Positions 13,766 to 22,976 of a stretch of DNA of 33,622 nucleotides are shown one piece after another. Numbering within the stretch: the stretch's first letter is position 1; the number at the start of each line of letters is the position of its first letter. This stretch comes from Actinomycetota bacterium. GTDB taxonomy: Bacteria; Actinomycetota; Actinomycetes; Actinomycetales; Dermatophilaceae. Location: positions 1-33,622 of the forward strand of contig JAIUPO010000034.1 of assembly GCA_020160805.1 (NCBI GenBank), given 5' to 3'. The notes below the pieces were generated by a model. It did no database searches. It was not told where the DNA came from and saw nothing but the letters and a program-made list of their open reading frames with translations. Both the position numbers and the translations under genes were made by a program.

Positions 13766-15961
13766 ATGACCGAACCCGTCGGTGCCACGGAGGTCCGCCT
13801 CCTGGAGGGCCCAAACCTCTACTTCACCAAGCCCGCCGTCAAGGTGATGCTGAGTATGCCGGGCTACCTCGACGCGCCGGCCGCGACCGTCAAGGCGGTG
13901 GCTGACGGCTTGGGCATGCGGGCGCGGGTGGGGGAGCCGGGCTCGGTACAGCGGCAGGCGTTCCTCGGCCGGATCGCGCAACAGGTGATCCGCTCGGTCG
14001 CCAAGGCCGCGGGCACGACCCGGGTCGGGGTCCGGGTCCGGCCGGGTGCCGGGCCGGCCGATGTTGTTGTGGCCGCCGTATGGCGCCGGCGAGCCCGCGC
14101 GTGGATTCTCGGCGATTCGTTGGGCCCCGTTCTGGCCCAACTGCTTTCGGGTGCTGACCCTGGTCCGCTGCTCGCTGGGGTGGCTGCGGAGATGGCGGCG
14201 GCGCCGGCCAGCCGGCCGGCCACCGCCATCACACCGAAGATCCCGGTCGCGTCCATCACGGGCACCAATGGCAAGACGACGACCACCCGACTGCTCGCGC
14301 ATATGTGTATGACGGCCGGCTTGAAAACCGCGTGGTCGTCCACCGACGGCGTCGTCGTCATGGGGGAGGTCGTGACGCCGGGCGACTATTCCGGTCCAGC
14401 CGGGGCGCGGGGGGTCTTGGAGACCCCGGGGCTGCAGATCGGCGTCCTCGAAATGGCGCGAGGCGGTCTCCTGCTCAAGGGCATGGGCGTCACGCACAAT
14501 GACGTCTCGGTCGTCACCAATGTCTCTGCGGACCACCTTGGGCTGCAAGGCATCGACACCCTCGACCAACTCGCCGAAGTCAAGGCGATCGTCACGACGG
14601 TGACCAAGCCCGACGGCTGGACCGTCCTCAATGGTGAAGACCCGCGCGTTTGGGCGATGCACGCTCGATCCATGGGCCGTCCATGGGCGTTCGCTTTGGA
14701 CCCCACGACGCCCGCCCTGCGTGAGGCCGTCGACGCCGGCGGCCGCGGCATCACCCTCATTGACGGCGATGTCACGATCCTGATGCCGGGTGGCCGGACG
14801 CAAAAAGTCTTGCCGCTCACCGACATTCCCGCCACTCTGTCTGGTCTGTCGGTTCACAATATTGCTAACGTCCTCGCGGCCACGGCCGCCGGCATTGGGC
14901 TCGGGCTGCCCCTCGGTGCCGTCACTGACGCGCTGCGCGACTTCAATCCGGACGACCGGCTCAACCCCGGCCGAATGAATATCTACTCCCTGCCGGTCGA
15001 CGGCGGGAGCGCATCGGTCATCCTCGACCTCGCCCACAATGAGGCCGGGCTCGCGGCATTGCTCGACGTCGCGCGCGGTCTCACGGCGCCCGGCGGACGC
15101 GTCTTCTTGGCCTTGGGGACGGCCGGCGACCGGACCGACGACATCCTGCACGCGCTCGGACAGATCGCCGGCCAACGCGCGGACCACGTCGTCATCGCGC
15201 ACAAGGAGCACTACCTGCGCGGCCGCTCGACCGAGGAATTCGAGACGCATTTCGGCGCCGGGCTGGCGCTCGCCGGGATCGGCGAGGCGCCGAGTCACCC
15301 GAGTGAACTGGCCGCGCTGGAGAGCCTTGAGGGTCACGTGGCGCCCGGCGATGTCATCGCGATGATGACCCATGAACAGCGGGCCGAGATGCTCGCCTGG
15401 CTCACCGACCGGGGGGCGAGCGCGGACGAAGCGGGCGACATACGCCGCAAAGTCGTTGCCGCGCAAGGCAAGCACGAGCGCGAGGCCGACTTCGACGCCC
15501 TCTGGGCGCTCCCCGACGCTGAGCGGATTCCCTGGGCCCAACAGTTATACGAAGAGCTGCCCGGCGACGCGCGAGCGGCATACGAACTGGCCAGCGCACT
15601 GGATGCCGAGGGCGATGAAGCGGACGCCGTGCCGCTCTATGAAGCGGCGCTCGGGGCCGGCCTGCCGGAGCCGCACCGGCACCGTGCTCGGGTCCAGCTC
15701 GCCTCCAGCCTGCGCAATCTCGGCCGCCCCATCGAGGCGATCGCTCTCCTCGACCAGTTGGCCAGCGAACGACCCGAAAGCGCCGCGATCCTGGCCTTCC
15801 GCGCCCTCGCTCGAGTCGACGCGGGACAGTACAGACCGGTGGTCGCCGACCTCATCGACGCGCTATTGGCGCGTGCCGCCGACGAGGACAGCAACCGCTA
15901 TCGCGCCGCCCTCACGCGCTACGCCGAGGGCCTGCGCGACGCCGACCCGCCCGAGGCATGA
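13766..15961 (+). CDS. CphA-like Mur ligase lacking ATP-grasp, fused to a C-terminal TPR domain
   Basis: This 731-residue protein appears to be a reduced paralogue of cyanophycin synthetase. Residues about 1-150 resemble the CphA N-terminal domain (RLLEGPNLYFTKPAVKVML parallels RGGNVWSYQPSIHMVM of the CphA at 15965-18748). The ATP-grasp domain that should follow is missing. Residues about 160-560 are a Mur-ligase domain with P-loop TGTNGKTTTT (K170) and long blocks shared with CphA (LEMARGGLL, NDVSVVTNVSADHLG, GIDTLDQLAEVKAIV, LDLAHNEAG). Residues about 575-725 are a TPR-type helical domain (AAYELASALDAEGDEADAVP, RARVQLASSLRNLGRPIEA) usually found as a stand-alone protein. In CphA the Mur domain adds Arg to the Asp side chain, so a similar ligation is plausible; the substrate is unknown. 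It sits 9 bp after inhA without a clear ribosome site and ends 3 bp from the convergent cphA. Confidence 0.85.
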   Translation: MTEPVGATEVRLLEGPNLYFTKPAVKVMLSMPGYLDAPAATVKAVADGLGMRARVGEPGSVQRQAFLGRIAQQVIRSVAKAAGTTRVGVRVRPGAGPADVVVAAVWRRRARAWILGDSLGPVLAQLLSGADPGPLLAGVAAEMAAAPASRPATAITPKIPVASITGTNGKTTTTRLLAHMCMTAGLKTAWSSTDGVVVMGEVVTPGDYSGPAGARGVLETPGLQIGVLEMARGGLLLKGMGVTHNDVSVVTNVSADHLGLQGIDTLDQLAEVKAIVTTVTKPDGWTVLNGEDPRVWAMHARSMGRPWAFALDPTTPALREAVDAGGRGITLIDGDVTILMPGGRTQKVLPLTDIPATLSGLSVHNIANVLAATAAGIGLGLPLGAVTDALRDFNPDDRLNPGRMNIYSLPVDGGSASVILDLAHNEAGLAALLDVARGLTAPGGRVFLALGTAGDRTDDILHALGQIAGQRADHVVIAHKEHYLRGRSTEEFETHFGAGLALAGIGEAPSHPSELAALESLEGHVAPGDVIAMMTHEQRAEMLAWLTDRGASADEAGDIRRKVVAAQGKHEREADFDALWALPDAERIPWAQQLYEELPGDARAAYELASALDAEGDEADAVPLYEAALGAGLPEPHRHRARVQLASSLRNLGRPIEAIALLDQLASERPESAAILAFRALARVDAGQYRPVVADLIDALLARAADEDSNRYRAALTRYAEGLRDADPPEA

Positions 15962-15964
15962 GCG

Positions 15965-18748
15965 TCAGCCGGCGCTGATCACCAGGTCGGGGTCACCCGG
16001 CTCGTTGCCGCCGGAGCCAGCCTGCGCGGACTGCGTGATGGACTCCAGCTCCGAGACGACCTTTGCGTGGTTGTCGACGCAGAGCACGACGATGTCGCCA
16101 GGGTTGGCACGGGCCACGCAGTGCCGGACGGCATCGACCTCGTTGAGGACCGTCTCGACGACACGCACGCGGGTGCCCGCGACAGCTTGTGCCTCCTGGA
16201 CCCCCTCGGTGATCAGGGCAGCGGACTCGCCCGGCTTGCGACCACGCAGGCGCTCATCCTCGCGGACCACGATGACATCGAAGAAGGAGGCGGCCGTTCG
16301 GCCGAGCGCCCGCAAGTCCTCATCGCGCCGGTCGCCGGCGGTCGCAATCATGCCGATTCGGCTGATCTTGCCCCACTCCGAGGTGGCGGCCTTCTGATCG
16401 GCATACCGATCGACGAACTGGCCGAGCACCTCCATGCCGGGGGCGTTGTGGCAGTAGTCGACGATGACCTCTATGCCTCGCACATTGATCAGGTTCATGC
16501 GCCCGGGGGAGAGGTAGTAGCTGGTGTTGAAGGTCCGCAGGCCCTGCCGGATTTCGTGTAGGCCGATCCCTGCGGCGAAGGCGGCGCCGGCCGCGGCCAT
16601 GGCATTGGCGACATTGAACAGGGCGGTGCCGCCGAAGGTCGCGGGCAGCAAGTGTGTCCACGCCAACTGCATGGATCGGGTGCCGTGCTTGATGACGATC
16701 ATGTCGCCGCGGTCGGTCTGTTCCAGCACGACCGCGCGCCCGCCCCGCCGCAGGCGGGCATCGATGAAGGCCCGCTCGCGCGAGTCGGCGGGCTTGAGGG
16801 AGTACCAAACGACCGACCCGGAGCAGCGGTCACGCATCGCCCGCACATGCGGATCGTCGGCATTGAGGACGGCAAAACCATTGCGCGGCACCGCTTCCAC
16901 GATGACGGCCTTGACATCCGCGAGCTGTTCGAGGGTGTCGATGCCCTTCATGCCCAAGTGGTCCGGCGCGATATTGGTGACGACCGCGATGTCATTGCGG
17001 TCATAGCCCAGGCCCTCGCGCAGGATGCCGCCGCGGGCGACCTCCATGATGGCGACCTCGACCCGCGGGTTCTGCAGCACCATGCGGGCCGAACGGGGAC
17101 CGGAGGCATCGGACTTGATGACCAGCCGCTCGTCGATGACGATGCCGTCGGTCGAGGTCATGCCGACCTTTTTGCCGGTCTCCTTGAAGATGTGCGCGAT
17201 CATCCGCGAGGTCGTTGTCTTGCCATTGGTGCCCGTCACCGCGATGATCGGCACCCGCGACTGCGAACCCGGCGGGAAGAGCAGATCGACGACCGGCTTG
17301 GCAATGAACTGCGGTTCGCCGACGGTCGGGTGGGTGTGCATCCGGAAACCGGGCGCCGCATTCACTTCACAGATCGCGCCCCCGGTTTCGCGGACCGGCT
17401 GGGTGATATCGGGGCAGATGAAGTCGATGCCGGCGACATCGAGACCGATCATCCGCGCTGCCTCTTCGGCGATCTCGACATTGTCCGGGTGCGCATCGAA
17501 GGTGCGGTCCACGGAGATCCCGCCAGTCGACATATTCCCGGTCAGGGCGAGCTTGATCATCTGATCCTTGGGCGGCACATCGGTCATCGCGAAGCCCTGC
17601 TCACGGACCAACTCGATGGCCGCCGCGTCCGTCTTGATCCGGGTGAGCACCTTTTCGTGGCCCACGCCTCGGCGCGGGTCGGCATTGGTGATCGCGACCA
17701 GTTCGTCGACCGTATGCTGCCCGTCCCCGATGACATGGGCCGGGACCCGCTCCGCAATGGCCCGCATCCGTCCGCCGACGATCAGGCAGCGATAGTCCTT
17801 GCCGGTGATAAAGGACTCGACGATGACATAGCCGCCGCGCGATTCTTCCTTGGCAATGGCGAAGGCCGCACGGACCTCGTCATCGCTCATCAAGTTCAGA
17901 CCGACACCGCGGCCGTGATTGCCGTCAAGCGGCTTGACGACGACGGGGAAGCCGATGCGCCGCGCGCCCTCGACAGCGCCCGCCTCGGTGCGGAAGGTCT
18001 CTTGCTTCGGCACCGGCAGCCCGGCGGAGCCGAGCAGCCGGATCGTCATGTCCTTGTCCGAGGCGATGTCGACGGCCAAGGCGCCCGTCTTGGAGGTCAT
18101 CGTCGCGCGGATGCGCTGGGCATAGACGCCCTGCCCGAGTTGCACGAAGGAGGCCGAGTTCAAGCGGATGAAGGGGATGTCCCGGCTGATTGCCTCTTCG
18201 AGGATCGCGGCCGTCGACGGGCCGAAGGCCGTCCGCTGCGCGCTGCGCAAGAAGGTCTCGAACTCCTCCTGCCAGACGAACGAGTCGTCGGGCGCGATGA
18301 GGTCGTTGATCAACCGCACCGCCAGCCGCCCCGCCGACAGGCCGACGCCCTCGTCGGTGTAGCCGTAGACGACGTTGTAGACACCTGGGCGCCCCTTGAC
18401 CATGCGGGTCTTCCCGCGGCGCTGGTCGTGTCCGGCCTCTTGCTGCAATTGCAGAGCGATGTGTTCGGCGACGTGGCCGAGCCAGGTGCCCTCCGCTAAG
18501 CGTTCGCCGAAGCCGCCTTGGTGACCTCGTGAGCACGAGTGGTTCGCGACGCCGGGGAGCAATTGCAGCAAGCCATCAACGAAACCAGGGATGGTGTTGC
18601 TCGGATAATCCTCTAGCACACCAAGATCCATCACCATGTGGATCGACGGCTGATACGACCAGACGTTCCCGCCGCGATAGACGCGCTCCTCCACGATGCG
18701 CAGATCGGGAGCGATTGGGCCGGAGGGGGTGGGCCGTTCGGTGCTCAT
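15965..18748 (-). CDS. cphA: Cyanophycin synthetase
   Basis: This 927-residue enzyme polymerises Asp and Arg into cyanophycin with ATP. Order of domains: an N-terminal domain (about 15-160, with GFVDGLLQLLP and EGTWLGHVAEHIALQLQQ), ATP-grasp (about 215-480, with KPLDGNHGRGVGLNLM), which adds Asp to the backbone, and a Mur-ligase domain (about 490-900) with P-loop TGTNGKTTT (K510), which adds Arg to the side chain. Length is normal for bacterial CphA. The ATG at 18748 is preferred over 18754 because AGGAG lies 7 nt before it but only 1 nt before the other. It follows cyanophycinase by 32 bp in the same operon. Confidence 0.96.
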   Translation of the reverse strand: MSTERPTPSGPIAPDLRIVEERVYRGGNVWSYQPSIHMVMDLGVLEDYPSNTIPGFVDGLLQLLPGVANHSCSRGHQGGFGERLAEGTWLGHVAEHIALQLQQEAGHDQRRGKTRMVKGRPGVYNVVYGYTDEGVGLSAGRLAVRLINDLIAPDDSFVWQEEFETFLRSAQRTAFGPSTAAILEEAISRDIPFIRLNSASFVQLGQGVYAQRIRATMTSKTGALAVDIASDKDMTIRLLGSAGLPVPKQETFRTEAGAVEGARRIGFPVVVKPLDGNHGRGVGLNLMSDDEVRAAFAIAKEESRGGYVIVESFITGKDYRCLIVGGRMRAIAERVPAHVIGDGQHTVDELVAITNADPRRGVGHEKVLTRIKTDAAAIELVREQGFAMTDVPPKDQMIKLALTGNMSTGGISVDRTFDAHPDNVEIAEEAARMIGLDVAGIDFICPDITQPVRETGGAICEVNAAPGFRMHTHPTVGEPQFIAKPVVDLLFPPGSQSRVPIIAVTGTNGKTTTSRMIAHIFKETGKKVGMTSTDGIVIDERLVIKSDASGPRSARMVLQNPRVEVAIMEVARGGILREGLGYDRNDIAVVTNIAPDHLGMKGIDTLEQLADVKAVIVEAVPRNGFAVLNADDPHVRAMRDRCSGSVVWYSLKPADSRERAFIDARLRRGGRAVVLEQTDRGDMIVIKHGTRSMQLAWTHLLPATFGGTALFNVANAMAAAGAAFAAGIGLHEIRQGLRTFNTSYYLSPGRMNLINVRGIEVIVDYCHNAPGMEVLGQFVDRYADQKAATSEWGKISRIGMIATAGDRRDEDLRALGRTAASFFDVIVVREDERLRGRKPGESAALITEGVQEAQAVAGTRVRVVETVLNEVDAVRHCVARANPGDIVVLCVDNHAKVVSELESITQSAQAGSGGNEPGDPDLVISAG

Positions 18749-18780
18749 CGGCATACTCCTGATGCTGCGGGGACTGGGGG

Positions 18781-19635
18781 CTAGGGACGAGACGATGCGG
18801 CCACGGTCACCGTGATGCCGCTATCGGGGTGTTGCTCGACGAACTCGGTGAGGACCAACTTCGCCAGGTCGAAGGTCGAGCCCGCCGGCAGCGAGTGCAC
18901 GACTGCCCCGGACACGAGCAGCGGTGCGCCGGAACGGGCTTCGGGCGCGTCGGTGATCGCGCGTCGGCAGTCCAGGACGTATGCCGCCCCACGACCGATC
19001 ACCGTGAAACTCTCGTTGTCGGTGACCTCGATCGCCGTGTCCTCATCGATGCCGATGCCGATCAGGTTCGGGCTGCTCGCGACGATCGACATGAGCCGAC
19101 CGTAGCGCTGCCGCTGGGCGAAATGCTGATCAACGATGACCCCTTCAAGCAGGGCCAATCCTTGGCTCAATTGCGTCGAACGCTGCCGGGGTGTGACCCC
19201 CTCATCGCCCAGCGAAATCATGAACTCGCTCATGATCGACGCACCGGCGGACGTGCCGCCGATGACGGCCCCACGTTGGTGGGCGCGTCGGATGGCTTCT
19301 CCCGCAGCGGTTCCCGCGAAGACCTGAGCGAGCTTGAGCTGGTTGCCACCGCTCATGAAAACGCCCGTGGCGGCATTGATGCGGTTCGCGAGGGCGGGAT
19401 CGTCGGCCGCGATCCGGTCAGCCGGATTGATGACATCCAAGGTTTTGCAGCCGTGGCGGGTGAAGACCTCGCTGTAGGACGCGATCACCTCGGCCTGGAA
19501 GGAGGAGGCCGTCGGGATGATGACGATCGTCGACGCCTTGCCGCCCGCCAGCTTGACGAAGCGCTTGAGGATCTTGGCCTTGCCGACCCGATCCTCGGCC
19601 CCGCCGATGATCAGCAGCTTGGTGGGAGAAAGCAT
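18781..19635 (-). CDS. cphB: Cyanophycinase
   Basis: This 284-residue serine exopeptidase of the S51 family cleaves cyanophycin to beta-Asp-Arg dipeptides. The nucleophile is Ser129 in GGTSAGAS, and the N-terminus LLIIGGAEDRVGKAKILKRF is typical, as are GGNQLKL and GIGIDEDTAIEV. There is no signal peptide, so it acts inside the cell on stored polymer. The ATG at 19635 is preferred because TACGCT lies 6 nt upstream and the sequence before it is not family-like. It is first in the operon with cphA, so degradation and synthesis genes are made together. A dipeptide-cleaving isoaspartyl peptidase was not seen in the window. Confidence 0.95.
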   Translation of the reverse strand: MLSPTKLLIIGGAEDRVGKAKILKRFVKLAGGKASTIVIIPTASSFQAEVIASYSEVFTRHGCKTLDVINPADRIAADDPALANRINAATGVFMSGGNQLKLAQVFAGTAAGEAIRRAHQRGAVIGGTSAGASIMSEFMISLGDEGVTPRQRSTQLSQGLALLEGVIVDQHFAQRQRYGRLMSIVASSPNLIGIGIDEDTAIEVTDNESFTVIGRGAAYVLDCRRAITDAPEARSGAPLLVSGAVVHSLPAGSTFDLAKLVLTEFVEQHPDSGITVTVAASSRP

Positions 19636-19641
19636 TGGCAC

Positions 19642-19647
19642 AGCGTA
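19642..19647 (-). promoter_or_regulatory. -10 hexamer of the cphB-cphA operon, leaderless
   Basis: TACGCT on the minus strand, 6 nt from the ATG at 19635; no Shine-Dalgarno in between. It lies in the 47-bp gap after serB, so the cyanophycin operon has its own promoter. Confidence 0.5.
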
Positions 19648-19682
19648 GTCACCCGCCATCCTCTCGCGCGCTCGACCCACGC

Positions 19683-20354
19683 TCAGCCGCGAGCCAGTTC
19701 GAGCAGTGGCAGGAGGTCGTCGAGCCGGGGGCCGGGCAGTGCGATATCGGCGCGTTCTGCGACGACCGGCTTGGCCGCGAAGGCAACGCTCAAACCCGCG
19801 AGCGCGAGCATGTCCAGGTCGTTGGCCCCGTCCCCAATCGCGATCGTCGCGCTCAGGGGAATGTCCTCCACGGCGGCGAACTGGCGCAGGGCAACCGCTT
19901 TGCCGGCCCGGTCGATGATTGGTCCGTCGACCTCGCCGGTGAGCAGGCCGTCGCGGACCGCCAGTCGGTTGGCGCGTACATGGCGAATCCCGAGGGTCGC
20001 GGCGAGCGGATCGATCACCTCGTGGAAGCCGCCGGACACCAGCGCCACGACATGGCCGTGTTCGGCGGCCCAGCGCAGCAACTCGGGGACGCCGGGGGTC
20101 AGGGTGACCTCCTTGCGCACCTCGGCGAGGACCGCGACCGGCAGCCCGGCCAGCGTCGCCACGCGGGCGCGCAAGGAGGCCGCGAAGTCGAGTTCCCCGC
20201 GCATGGCGGCGGCCGTGACGGCCGCAACCTCGGCCTCGGTGCCCGCGCGGCGTGCGATGAGTTCGATGACTTCCTGGCCGATGAAGGTCGAGTCGACGTC
20301 ACTGCATACGAGCAGGCGGGGGTATGCCGCGAGGGCGGCGAAGGGGTCAGTCAC
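19683..20354 (-). CDS. serB: Phosphoserine phosphatase
   Basis: This 223-residue HAD-superfamily enzyme removes phosphate from phosphoserine in the last step of serine synthesis. Motif I is SDVDSTFIGQE (D-x-D-S-T in place of D-x-D-G-T), motif II is ALVSGGF and motif III/IV is IAIGDGANDLDMLALAG. It lacks the N-terminal ACT domains of many actinobacterial SerB proteins, so it is the short form. The start is GTG at 20354, 6 nt after a TACGGT hexamer. It lies upstream of cphB on the same strand with a 47-bp gap. Serine feeds cysteine synthesis, a loose link to the sulfur operon. Confidence 0.93.
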   Translation of the reverse strand: MTDPFAALAAYPRLLVCSDVDSTFIGQEVIELIARRAGTEAEVAAVTAAAMRGELDFAASLRARVATLAGLPVAVLAEVRKEVTLTPGVPELLRWAAEHGHVVALVSGGFHEVIDPLAATLGIRHVRANRLAVRDGLLTGEVDGPIIDRAGKAVALRQFAAVEDIPLSATIAIGDGANDLDMLALAGLSVAFAAKPVVAERADIALPGPRLDDLLPLLELARG

Positions 20355-20360
20355 GACCCA

Positions 20361-20366
20361 ACCGTA
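20361..20366 (-). promoter_or_regulatory. -10 hexamer of serB, leaderless
   Basis: TACGGT on the minus strand, 6 nt from the GTG at 20354. Confidence 0.5.
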
Positions 20367-20402
20367 GGCGGACCGGCATACCCGAGCGAAGTCGGGCGCA
20401 GC

Positions 20403-21656
20403 TCACGGGACGACCTTCTGGCCCTTTCCGACGACGACGAGTCCGGTGTCGGTCACAGTGAAGCCGCGGGCCCGGTCGTGGTCGAGGTCGAAGCCGATCG
20501 AGGTGCCCTCCGGGACGACGACATCCTTGTCGAGGATCGTCTTGCGGATCTGGCAGCTGCGGCCGATGTCGACGCCATCCATGATCACGGAGTCGGCGAT
20601 TTCGGTGTAGCTGTGCACCGTGACCTTCGGCCCCACGACTGAGCCAGTGATCCGAGCGCCGGAGATAACGGTGCCGGGGGAGACGATGGAGTTCAACGCC
20701 TCGCCGAATCGGTTGTGGTGGCCATGGACGAACTTGGCCGGGGGCAGCGCGCCATAGCTGGTGAACAGCGGCCAGTCGTAGTTGTAGAGGTTGAAGACCG
20801 GGTGCACGCTGACCAGGTCCATATTCGCCTCGTAATAGGACTCCAGGGTCCCGACATCGCGCCAGTAGCCGCGGTCGCGATCGGTGGCGCCGTCGACCTC
20901 GTTCTTCTTGAAGTCGTAGACATAGCCGCCGCCCTGGGAGACGAAGGCCGGGACGATGTCGCCGCCCATGTCGTGCTTGCTGCCCTCGAGATCGTGGTCC
21001 TTGGTCACGGCATCGACGAGGACGTCGGCATCGAAGACGTAGTTGCCCATGGAGGCCAGCACCTCGTGCGGGGCATCGGGCAGGCCGACCGCATCGGTGG
21101 GCTTCTCGCGGAAGCGGTGGATTTTGACCGGGTTGTCTGGGTCGACCTCAATGACGCCGAATTGGTCGGCATACGAGATGGGCTGACGGATCGCCGCAAC
21201 CGTGACGCCAGCACCAGTCTCCCGGTGTTGGTCGATCATCTGGCTGAAGTCCATGCGATAGACGTGGTCAGCACCCAGCACCGCGACGATGTCCGGCCGC
21301 TCGTCCTTGATGGTGTTCAGGGATTGGTAGATCGCGTCGGCACTGCCGAGATACCAGTCCTTGCCGCTGCGTTGCTGCGCCGGGATCGGGGCGACGTAGT
21401 TGCCCAATTGCGTTGACAGACGCCAGGTTTTGGAGATGTGCCGGTCAAGGCTGTGCGACTTGTACTGGGTCAGCACAACGATCTGCCGATAGCCGGAGTT
21501 GACGACATTCGACAGGGCGAAATCGATGAGCCGGTAGATACCGCCGAACGGAACGGCCGGCTTGGCGCGATCTGCTGTCAGCGGCATCAGCCGCTTCCCC
21601 TCCCCGCCGGCGAGGATGATTGCGAGAACCTTCGGACCCTTGCCTCCAGATGCCAT
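20403..21656 (-). CDS. glgC: Glucose-1-phosphate adenylyltransferase (ADP-glucose pyrophosphorylase)
   Basis: This 417-residue enzyme makes ADP-glucose from ATP and glucose 1-phosphate, the activated sugar for alpha-glucan storage. The N-terminal nucleotidyltransferase domain has [20 protein letters not shown] and KPAVPFGG, with [16 protein letters not shown] later. The C-terminal left-handed beta-helix (about 300-417) has the repeated hexapeptide pattern. The ATG at 21656 is supported by the family N-terminus and by TACGGT 6 nt upstream; the frame extends open to 22016 but that part is antisense to glgM. It is divergent from glgM, as in mycobacteria. Confidence 0.96.
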   Translation of the reverse strand: MASGGKGPKVLAIILAGGEGKRLMPLTADRAKPAVPFGGIYRLIDFALSNVVNSGYRQIVVLTQYKSHSLDRHISKTWRLSTQLGNYVAPIPAQQRSGKDWYLGSADAIYQSLNTIKDERPDIVAVLGADHVYRMDFSQMIDQHRETGAGVTVAAIRQPISYADQFGVIEVDPDNPVKIHRFREKPTDAVGLPDAPHEVLASMGNYVFDADVLVDAVTKDHDLEGSKHDMGGDIVPAFVSQGGGYVYDFKKNEVDGATDRDRGYWRDVGTLESYYEANMDLVSVHPVFNLYNYDWPLFTSYGALPPAKFVHGHHNRFGEALNSIVSPGTVISGARITGSVVGPKVTVHSYTEIADSVIMDGVDIGRSCQIRKTILDKDVVVPEGTSIGFDLDHDRARGFTVTDTGLVVVGKGQKVVP

Positions 21657-21662
21657 AGAACG

Positions 21663-21668
21663 ACCGTA
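21663..21668 (-). promoter_or_regulatory. -10 hexamer of glgC, leaderless
   Basis: TACGGT on the minus strand, 6 nt from the ATG at 21656. Confidence 0.5.
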
Positions 21669-21743
21669 GTGCCCGGACAACCTGTCCGGCGAGGTCCGTC
21701 CCATCCCTCGTCGCACCGATAGCCGAAAAGCCGCGCTGAGGAC

Positions 21744-21749
21744 TAGGTT
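21744..21749 (+). promoter_or_regulatory. -10 hexamer of glgM, leaderless
   Basis: TAGGTT lies 6 nt before the ATG at 21756, with no Shine-Dalgarno. Confidence 0.5.
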
Positions 21750-21755
21750 TCCCAG

Positions 21756-22955
21756 ATGCGCGTCGACATTCTGAGCAAGGAGTACCCACCGGCGATCTAT
21801 GGAGGCGCGGGGGTGCATGTGGCCGAACTGGTCCGCGCGCTGCGCAACCGTGGTGACATGGAGGTGCGCGTGCACTGCTTCGGCGCGCCGCGCGAGGAGG
21901 AGGGGACGTTCGCGTATGCCGATCTGCCCGAGCTGAGTTCGTCGAATGCAGCAATCCAGACGATGGGCGTCGACCTCGCAATGGTCGCCGGCACCGAAGG
22001 TGCCGATCTCGTCCATTCACACACCTGGTACGCAAACTTCGGTGGCCATGTCGCCTCACTGCTCGGGGGTATGCCGCACGTCATCTCCGCACACAGCCTG
22101 GAGCCGATGCGCCCGTGGAAGGCCGAGCAACTCGGCGGTGGTTACCGCGTCTCATCGTGGGTCGAGAAGACGGCCTATGAGGCGGCGGCCGCCGTCATCG
22201 CCGTCAGTGCCGGCATGCGCGAGGACATCCTCAAGAGCTATCCGTCGATCGACCCGGCAAAGGTCAAGGTCGTCCACAACGGGATCGACTCGCAGCTGTG
22301 GCAGCCCAATCACGACCTAGACACCGTGCGCAGCCATGGCGTGGATCCGGACAAGCCGTCCGTGATCTTCGTCGGGCGCATCACTCGCCAGAAAGGCCTG
22401 CCGTATTTCCTGCGCGCGGCTGCCGACCTGCCGCCTGACGTTCAATTGGTGCTCCTGGCGGGGGCACCGGATACTCCCGAGATCAAGGCCGAGGTCGAGG
22501 CGCTCATCGACGACTTGCGCGCCAAGCGCGGCGACGGGGTCGTCTGGATTCCGGAGATGCTTCCGCGGGCGCAGGTGACCGCAATGCTTTCTGCGGCAAC
22601 GGTTTTCGCGTGCCCCTCGGTGTATGAGCCGCTTGGCATCGTCAACCTTGAGGCGATGGCGTGCGAGTTGCCGGTCGTCGCGACAGCCACCGGCGGCATT
22701 CCCGAGGTCGTCGTGGACGGCGAGACCGGCTGGCTGGTTTCGATCGAGCAGGTGCAGGACGGAACTGGCACGCCGATCGACCCGGACAAGTTTGTCGCTG
22801 ACCTCTCAGCCGCCCTCAACGAGGCGGTCAGCGATCCCGAGCGGGCGCGCGAATTCGGTCTGGCCGGGCGTCGCCGCGCGGTCGACTCGTTCTCGTGGGC
22901 GAGCATCGGAGACCGGACGCTCGAGGTCTACCAGTCCGTCCTCGACGGCGCCTGA
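21756..22955 (+). CDS. glgM: GT4 glucosyltransferase GlgM/GlgA (maltose-1-phosphate synthase type)
   Basis: This 399-residue retaining GT-B glycosyltransferase belongs to the actinobacterial group first called GlgA and now known in mycobacteria as GlgM, which makes maltose 1-phosphate from ADP-glucose and glucose 1-phosphate for the GlgE pathway. Visible motifs: [18 protein letters not shown] at the start (glycine-rich nucleotide loop), [10 protein letters not shown], and the C-terminal E-x7-E region [20 protein letters not shown]. It is adjacent and divergent to glgC, the same arrangement as in mycobacteria. GlgE and GlgB are not in the window, so assignment to glycogen synthase versus GlgM rests on family and synteny. 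The ATG at 21756 follows a TAGGTT by 6 nt. Confidence 0.9.
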   Translation: MRVDILSKEYPPAIYGGAGVHVAELVRALRNRGDMEVRVHCFGAPREEEGTFAYADLPELSSSNAAIQTMGVDLAMVAGTEGADLVHSHTWYANFGGHVASLLGGMPHVISAHSLEPMRPWKAEQLGGGYRVSSWVEKTAYEAAAAVIAVSAGMREDILKSYPSIDPAKVKVVHNGIDSQLWQPNHDLDTVRSHGVDPDKPSVIFVGRITRQKGLPYFLRAAADLPPDVQLVLLAGAPDTPEIKAEVEALIDDLRAKRGDGVVWIPEMLPRAQVTAMLSAATVFACPSVYEPLGIVNLEAMACELPVVATATGGIPEVVVDGETGWLVSIEQVQDGTGTPIDPDKFVADLSAALNEAVSDPERAREFGLAGRRRAVDSFSWASIGDRTLEVYQSVLDGA

Positions 22956-22976
22956 TCGCCCGCCGCCTCGCGTTGC

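Noticed and set aside
12929-15541. Long open frame on the minus strand (870 codons)
   Set aside because: It lies antisense to inhA and the CphA-like ligase, has no recognisable domains and is rich in Arg, Gly and Asp, as expected from the high-GC antisense of real genes.
16652-18499. Long open frame on the plus strand inside cphA (615 codons)
   Set aside because: It is antisense to the well-supported cyanophycin synthetase and shows no family features.
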